Below the pieces are notes generated by a model that was not told the origin of the DNA, did no database searches, and worked only from the letters and a program-made list of their open reading frames with translations. 64,000 nt of DNA from NCBI RefSeq assembly GCF_029867415.1, contig NC_081185.1:116787987-116851986 (forward strand), written 5' to 3'. This DNA is from Vicia villosa (lineage: Eukaryota > Streptophyta > Magnoliopsida > Fabales > Fabaceae). Every line of letters begins with the position of its first letter. Positions within the stretch are counted from its first letter, which is position 1. The translations under genes were made by a program, and so were the position numbers. Positions 59,031 through 64,000 of the stretch are shown here, piece by piece.

Positions 59031-59102
59031 CATGCATGGTCTGGTGGTAAGCTTGTAGCAATTTAGCCTTGGTGACCTGGGTTCGAATCCCAGTTTTGCA
59101 AC
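59031..59102 (+). other. tRNA-like sequence, right end of inner element (TLS-5)
   Basis: Plus strand: TGGTCTGGTGG, 32 bases, GGTTCGAATCC. The T-arm is complete: CTGGG-TTCGAAT-CCCAG. It faces the right terminus, about 127 bp away. The 7-nt flanks do not form an acceptor stem. Confidence 0.78.
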
Positions 59103-59217
59103 TTATTAATTTGCAATTTTTCAAGCATGCTTTCCAAATGCAGCAGCCACGTCCTCCAAACAAGGAGGGGAAAACCGAATCTCGCTACTTTGGCAGGGGG
59201 TAAATAGTATTTAACCC

Positions 59218-59443
59218 TATAAGAAAACATGTTAAAAATTTGTTGTTAATTTGCAATTTTTCAAGCATGCTTTCCAAATGCAGCAGCCACGTCCTCCAAA
59301 CAAGGAGGGGAAAACCGAATCTCGCTACTTTGGCAGGGGTAAATAGTATTTAACCCTATAAGAAAACATGGGGAAAACCGAATCTCGCTACTTTGGCAGG
59401 GGGTAAATAGTATTTAACCCTATAAGAAAACATGTTAAAAATT
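59218..59443. repeat. Local duplications of the inner element's right end
   Basis: The right end (GGGGAAAACCGAATCTCGC...TATTTAACCC) plus the flank TATAAGAAAACATG is repeated twice more, the second time truncated. They look like tandem duplications after insertion, perhaps by slippage or imperfect repair. Confidence 0.85.
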
Positions 59444-59449
59444 TGTTGG

Positions 59450-59514
59450 AGGTAAGAATTGAACCCACTCCCTTCCACTACAAGATGCAGCACCTAACCA
59501 CTAGACTACAAGTT
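59450..59514 (-). other. tRNA-like sequence, left end of outer element (TLS-6)
   Basis: Minus strand: TAGTCTAGTGG (as in plant tRNA-Glu/Asp), 32 bases, GGTTCAATTCT. Without the inner insertion and its duplications it would be about 310 bp from the left terminus of the outer element. Confidence 0.75.
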
Positions 59515-60691
59515 CAAAGCTAATATATGTTTACATTTAATTATTCTTATAGTATTCAACTTATTATTTGCATTTAATTAATAATTATATACAACTAATT
59601 ATATACTAGTTATATTAATTTAATTTAGTTCATATTTTCTAATTAATATTAGTTTAATTTAATTTAACATTATTTTACTATTAACGTTATATTTAAGTTA
59701 ATTAATTTAATTTAATCATTTTATATTAATTTAAACAATAACGTTATATTTTTGTTATAATTATTACTATTTTAGTTTATATTTTACTGTTTTTTCATTT
59801 TTCTGTTTTTTCATTTTTGTTATATTTTAATTTAAACAATAACGTTTTTTCATTTTTGTTATATTAACGTCATTTTTTCATTTTTCTGTTTTTTTTATTT
59901 ATTTTTTCTGTAATCTTTTTACTATTTAAATATTAAATAAAAATGTATTTAATTATTAGTTTTGAGGTTATTTATTTTCTAACATACGTTTTAATTATTA
60001 AATAAAAATGTATTTAAATATTTTTTATTTAATATTTAAACTTATTAAACAAATACAATTAAAACGTATTAAATTCAATAAAATGTATTTAAATATTAAA
60101 TAAAAACATACATTTTAATTATTAAATAAAAATGTATTTAAATATTTTTTATTTAATATTTAAACTTATTAAACAAATACAATTAAAACGTATTAAATTC
60201 AAATAAATGTATTTAAATATTAAATAAAAACATACATTTTAATTATTAAATAAAAATGTATTTAAATATTTTTTATTTAATATTTAATCTTATTAAACAA
60301 ATACAATTAAAACGTATTAAATTCAATAAAATGTATTTAAATATTAAATAAAAACATACATTTTAGTTATTAAATAAAAATGTATTTTAATATTTTTAAT
60401 ATGTATTTAAAAATGTATTTAAATATTTTTAAATTAATTAATATGTATTAATATAATTAGTTTAGTTTATTTTTAATTTATTTAAATAGCTACAGGATTG
60501 GTTTAGTATATATATTATTATTATTATTTAACGTAAATATATTATTATTATATATAAAACATAAATATTTAACGTAAGTATAGTATATATATTATTATAT
60601 ATATATTACGTAAGTATAATATATATTATATATATATACCGTAAGTATAGTATAAGAAAAATTAAAAGCAAATATATAACAAGTTTAATTA

Positions 60692-60760
60692 TCCAGACTA
60701 GTGGTCAGGCGAAGCATATCTTAAGTGGAAGGGTGTGGGTTCAACTCCCACCCAAGACAA
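60692..60760 (+). other. tRNA-like sequence, right end of outer element (TLS-7)
   Basis: Plus strand: GACTAGTGG, 33 bases, GGTTCAACTCC. T-arm complete: GTGGG-TTCAACT-CCCAC. About 290 bp from the right terminus. It shares blocks with TLS-6 (CTAGTGGT, AGTGGAAGGG, GTGGGTTCAA), so the two look like diverged arms of one long inverted repeat. Confidence 0.78.
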
Positions 60761-61040
60761 ATTTTTGGACATGAACATGCTTACTAAAAATTTATATAAT
60801 AAAAAATGCTTACTTGGCAATAAAAAAAAAATAAATAATATAAAAAGCCACATGGGCTATCCAGTCAACGAAAAAAATTAAAAAAATACATGCCACGTAA
60901 GCTTTTTGGATGACTGGATCTGACGAAGGTTTAAAATGAGAGAATCTTCAAATGTTAGGGGAATTCTTGCAACTTTTTTTTTTGCAGGGGGGTTTTTCAA
61001 ATGTCGTCTATATGGCAGGGGGCAAAATAGGTATTAACCC

Positions 61041-61925
61041 TATTTTTAATCCTTATACAGAATTTATAATTGTTTATATTGATGATATCTTGGTTTTTTC
61101 TAAAACTATAGATCAACATGTTAAACATTTGAAAATATTTAAAGGATTAATTAAACATAATAGATTAGTTATATCTGCTCCTAAAATGAAACTTTTTCAG
61201 ACAAAAGTTAGATTTTTAGGTCATGAAATTGACCAAGGAACAATAATTCCTATACAAAGAAGTATTGAATTTGCTTCAAAATTCCCCAATATTAATATAT
61301 TATTACACATAAAAAACAATTACAAAGATTTCTTCGTAGTCTTAATTACATAGCAGATTATTATGAAAATCTTGCTAAAGATACTGCCATATTACATGCT
61401 AGGCTCAGAAAAAATCCTAACCCTTGGACTAATGAACATTCTCTGGCAGTCCAAAGAATTAAAAATAAGGTTAAATGTTTGCCTTGTTTATCTCTTGCTA
61501 ACCCTAAGTATTTCAAATTTGTTGAAACTGATGCTTCAGATTTAGGCTATGGAGGAATCCTTAAACAAGTTATACTTGATACATCAAAAGAAGTTTTGGT
61601 TAGATTTACTTCTGGAAAATGAAATCCTACTCAATCTAAATATTCTACTATCAAGAAAGAAATGCTTTCTTTTATAAAATGTATTTCAAAATTTCAAGAT
61701 GATCTTCTTAATAAGAAATTCTTATTAAAAATAGATTGCAGCTCAGCTAAATCAATTATTGAAAAAGATGTTAAAAATCTTGTTGCTAAGCAAATTTTTG
61801 CTAGCTGACAATCTCAATTATCTATGTTTGAATTTGATATTCAACACATTAAAGGTGAAAATAATTCACTTGCTGACTACCTAACTCGTGAATTTATGCA
61901 GGGAAAAAATGATGACCCCATATAG
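61041..61925 (+). pseudogene. Endogenous caulimovirid RT second half and RNase H
   Basis: After the foldback element, RT continues with the catalytic block VYIDDILVFSK, then KMKLFQTKVRFLGHEI. A frame change near 61320 leads to the RNase H (VETDASDLGYGG, KKEMLSFIKC, ending NNSLADYLTREF). Premature TGA codons are at 61620 and 61806. The catalytic IDD and the RNase H Asp residues are still readable, but the frame is not. It ends TAG at 61923, overlapping the start of the next ORF. Confidence 0.85.
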
Positions 61926-62184
61926 GGGAAGAGGCCGCGGTTATGGCCGTGGTGGAAGAGGGAGTAACAATATGTTACCCCAACCCGAATCAAACATTCC
62001 TCTAATAGGGGATTGGACTACAGTTTACAAAGGGAGAAAAATGCAGCAATTACCTGCATCTTCAACAAAAAAGGAAGATATTGCTTCCTCCTCTAATAAA
62101 AATACATCCTACAAGGAAGTTGCGGTTAATAACCCAGCTCAAGAACAAATGGATTATTTTGAAAATCTGTTAGGTGCCAAATTG
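61909..62184 (+). pseudogene. Second ORF of the endogenous caulimovirid, N-terminal part
   Basis: ATG at 61909 overlaps the end of the RNase H frame by 17 bases, a typical caulimovirid arrangement. It begins with an Arg/Gly-rich stretch (YRGRGRGYGRGGRGS), which suggests RNA binding, then PLIGDWTTVYKGRKMQQ. It is cut at about 62184 by the solo LTR. The continuation is at 63378. Function unknown; the match to second ORFs of florendovirus-like elements is from memory. Confidence 0.6.
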
Positions 62185-63377
62185 TGTTAATTTCAAGTTT
62201 AGTTTGTGGCACCTTTCGACCGATTTTATCGAGTATTCGTATAATTCCTTTTAGTTTTATATAACTATTTGTAGTTTTATAATTTAGCTTTTATTTCATG
62301 TTAATATACTTTTTAGTTATGATTTTTCAAGTCTTGGCAATTTTTGGAAGCTTTGAGCTTGATTTGGCCAAGATTGAAGATTGGCTGGCAGAAGTTAGCG
62401 CGCATCGCGCGGTATTAGGGCGCGACGCGCCCTGTCTTAGATATTTTGTTGAGGATTCCAGCAGAGAAAAACGCGCGTAGCGAGCTGGGGCGGTTTGATC
62501 TACAAGTGACTTGGCGCGAAGCGCGCTAGAGGGCGCGACGCGCCCTTGACAGAAATTGGAAATGCTATATATGGATAAAATTAGATTTTGTGAAGGAGGA
62601 TGCAACTTATGAGAGCTCAATACACTATTTTCTACTGTAGCAACTGATAAGTGAAGATTCGAAGCTTTGATCGTCGATTAATCGTCGTTGATGCTTGTTA
62701 TTCTTCATCCTTTCCTTGTTGAGCGAGCTACCATGTCTATGGATAGCTAAATCTCATTTGTATCAAGACAAGATGTAATCTTCCTTTACTTTTGTATGTT
62801 TTTCTTGTGAATATTGTGTATGAACAAGTGATGATCAATATAGATGGTTTAGTTTGTTCATTAAAGTTTTTCTATGGTATAAATGTTTGAGACATCATTG
62901 TTTGTACCTGGATCTAATTTCATCATCTATCAAACTATAAATTGCAGACATGGATTTAACGTTTGATATTTACTTTGTATCGGATTATAAAACGTTATTT
63001 GTATTGTTTAAGCAGTGGAGAAATCGACGGTTAAACAATACGGTAAATCTAGCTATATCGTTGCGGACACGGACGATATAGACGTCGATACATAATTATA
63101 TTGATCGTTAACAAGTTCATATATATATTTATAGGTTGTCATACAAATTTAGGTCGGTGAAATCGAATCTTCATACATTCTCTTAACCTTAAACACTTCC
63201 AATATTTAATCTTTGCTACAAAAACAAGTGAATGATGTGTGACAAAACAACAACCAACTTTACCTTAGCTCATTACGAAATAAATTGTAGAATGGCGGTA
63301 ATATCGCAATAATCCCTGTGGAGACGATATATATATATATATATATATAAAACGTACTACCATTACGCTTTACAACA
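62185..63377. repeat. Probable solo LTR, about 1193 bp, inserted in the viral second ORF
   Basis: Starts TGTTAATTTC and ends TTTACAACA (TGTT/AACA termini). Inside are GC-rich dyads (GGGCGCGACGCGCCC twice), a TATA box (62565) and an (AT)n run near 63331. No clear 5-bp target duplication: the flanks read AATTG and AAATC, so limits could be off by a few bases or the duplication has mutated. No coding frame supported. Strand probably plus, from the TATA box. Confidence 0.6.
62565..62574 (+). promoter_or_regulatory. TATA box of the probable solo LTR
   Basis: CTATATATGG lies about 380 bp inside the LTR, directly after two GC-rich dyads (62398-62435 and 62513-62546). This is the usual layout of an LTR promoter. 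Activity unknown. Confidence 0.5.
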
Positions 63378-63897
63378 AAATCCAGTAACAGAAAAAATCA
63401 TGTATGTTGATGAAGAAGATATTAAGATAAATCCAAATGATGGATGGTCTATCAAAACGAGATACCTCAAATCGAGAGGATATCCAGGTCTTCATGGAAA
63501 ATCTAGGCCTCACCTAGAGATTCTTTTGACTGTTACCGAATCGGTAACAATTACTCACCACTACCAGAACAATAATCCTGAAAGTTTTATAAACTTCAGT
63601 AAATGCCATATTAATAAAATCTTGTTACCAAGAGAATGGGGTCTTAACCCAAATGGCGAAAAAGCAATAAGAATTGCTGAAGGAAAGTATATCTACTTTA
63701 ATTACTGGGACTATGTCCAAGCTTTTACTCAAGCTTTTTATTATCAAAATCCTATGTTGTGTAAAACGATACCAATAACAAAGTATAATAGGGAATTAGA
63801 GAGGATAAGAAGAACAGGAACACAAGAATTGGTTATAACTGCTATTCTTTCACTTTCTCTTAAAACAAGATTACAAGTTTACAAGAATAACAAATAA
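63378..63897 (+). pseudogene. Second ORF of the endogenous caulimovirid, C-terminal part
   Basis: Open from the LTR junction (NPVTEKIMYVDEEDIKINP) to TAA at 63895, about 172 residues; the first ATG is at 63400. Features: YLKSRGYPGLHGKSRPHLEI, then LLPREWGLNPNGEKAIRIAE and YIYFNYWDYVQAFTQAFYYQ, a pattern I associate with downstream ORFs of plant endogenous pararetroviruses. The last third may be frame-shifted. No known catalytic motif. Confidence 0.55.
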
Positions 63898-64000
63898 CCT
63901 CTCTCACCCTAAATTAGGATTTGCAGCTTAGCAATGATGAGAGACTAGTATGCTATTTATAATAAAACCTAACATACTAACTAATGGGCTTTTTCAGCAA
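63898..64000. other. Sequence after the viral second ORF
   Basis: About 100 bp with an AATAAAA-type polyadenylation-like signal near 63961. It may be the viral 3' region; too short to judge. Confidence 0.4.

Larger units (their letters stand above)
57619..59217. mobile_element. Mutator-type foldback element (inner), 1599 bp
   Basis: Inverted ends of about 50 bp: GGGTTAAATACTATTTACCC at the left, GGGTAAATAGTATTTAACCC at the right. Flanked by the perfect 9-bp direct repeat TATAAGAAA (57610-57618 and 59218-59226). The ends resemble those of the outer element in layout (GGGTTAA, then CCCCCTGCC) but differ in sequence, so it is a sister family. The core is very AT-rich with ATTT-type repeats. tRNA-like sequences sit near both ends facing outward. 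No protein-coding frame. Confidence 0.85.
57332..61040. mobile_element. Mutator-type foldback element (outer), 3709 bp including a nested element
   Basis: The ends are inverted repeats of at least 165 bp (GGGTTAATACCTATTTT at the left, its complement AAAATAGGTATTAACCC at the right, and matching blocks such as CTTCGTCAGATCCAGTCATC). It is flanked by the 9-bp direct repeat TATTTTTAA (57323-57331 and 61041-61049), the size typical of Mutator transposons. The inside is AT-rich with no transposase. Two tRNA-like sequences lie about 300 bp from each end in inverted orientation. It carries a second element (57619-59217). It needs enzymes from elsewhere to move. Confidence 0.85.
52194..63897 (+). other. 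Endogenous caulimovirid (pararetrovirus) copy, decayed and interrupted
   Basis: Plus-strand order: leader, movement protein, coat-protein region, zinc knuckle, aspartic protease, RT, RNase H, then a second ORF. The gene order in one polyprotein-like row resembles petuviruses and florendoviruses. It has many stops and frame changes, and two later insertions: foldback elements (57332-61040) and a probable solo LTR (62185-63377). Lack of LTRs, presence of a 30K-type movement protein and a downstream ORF separate it from retrotransposons. It is a fossil: no part is open over the length of the polyprotein. Left limit uncertain. Confidence 0.82.

Noticed and set aside
5951..60760. Functional tRNA genes
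   Set aside because: The candidates keep A/B boxes and some T-arms, but those checked have no paired acceptor stem and most have weak arms.
60952..61063. A start of the viral RT second half within the foldback inverted repeat
   Set aside because: The ATG lies in the transposon end and not in the viral sequence; the viral part begins at 61041.

Overview
This window holds no intact cellular gene. It is a nested island of transposable elements and an endogenous plant pararetrovirus from a large plant genome. Very long LTRs of the Ogre/Tat type (TGTCATACCC... starts, 3.5-5.9 kb, tRNA-Arg-like primer site), a SIRE-like copia element, a Reina-like chromovirus and a caulimovirid with petuvirus/florendovirus-like proteins point to a legume, most likely tribe Fabeae (Pisum, Vicia, Lathyrus or Lens). 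The genus is inference.

Layout. (1) 1-15187, minus strand: a tandem Ogre-like array in which two short, pol-less elements share an LTR (LTR 2515-6074, internal 6075-11629, LTR 11630-15187, second internal part 1-2514). The 9.1-kb repeat unit is almost identical in both copies. (2) 15188-20257, plus strand: the 3' end of another Ogre (3' UTR with tandem array, then a 3.5-kb LTR) whose 3' end lies in a broken plant-mobile-domain-like exon (20258-20586). (3) 20587-30017: intergenic DNA with 20-bp palindromes, an old minus-strand copia relic split by a Mutator-type MITE (22987-23290) and by a nearly complete Reina-type chromovirus (24081-29258, TSD TATTA), then a plus-strand copia relic. (4) 30018-34760, minus: 3' LTR, extra ORF and the 3' part of pol of a SIRE-like copia, cut by (5) a large minus-strand Ogre/Tat element (34766-47653) with a 5.9-kb 3' LTR, a repeat-rich 3' UTR and an intact 1142-residue pol; a 100-N assembly gap (47654-47753) hides its 5' end. 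(6) 47754-49968, plus: 3' part of another Ogre-like LTR, then a copia RT relic. (7) 50336-52193: AT-rich spacer with (AT)n tracts. (8) 52194-63897: an endogenous caulimovirid with movement, coat, protease, RT and RNase H regions plus a second ORF, broken by stops and frameshifts, by a 3.7-kb Mutator-type foldback element (57332-61040) that itself carries a second foldback element (57619-59217), and by a probable solo LTR (62185-63377).

The most unusual signal is a set of tRNA-like sequences (TLS), each with an A-box-like and a B-box-like block 31-33 bp apart. They sit on the sense strand of three different Ogre-type LTRs, and as inverted, outward-facing pairs near both ends of each of the two nested foldback elements. 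None folds as a complete tRNA, so they look like RNA polymerase III promoter-like modules carried by mobile elements. A second theme is higher-order tandem repeats (about 123, 179 and 108 bp) in Ogre 3' UTRs, which look like nascent satellites.
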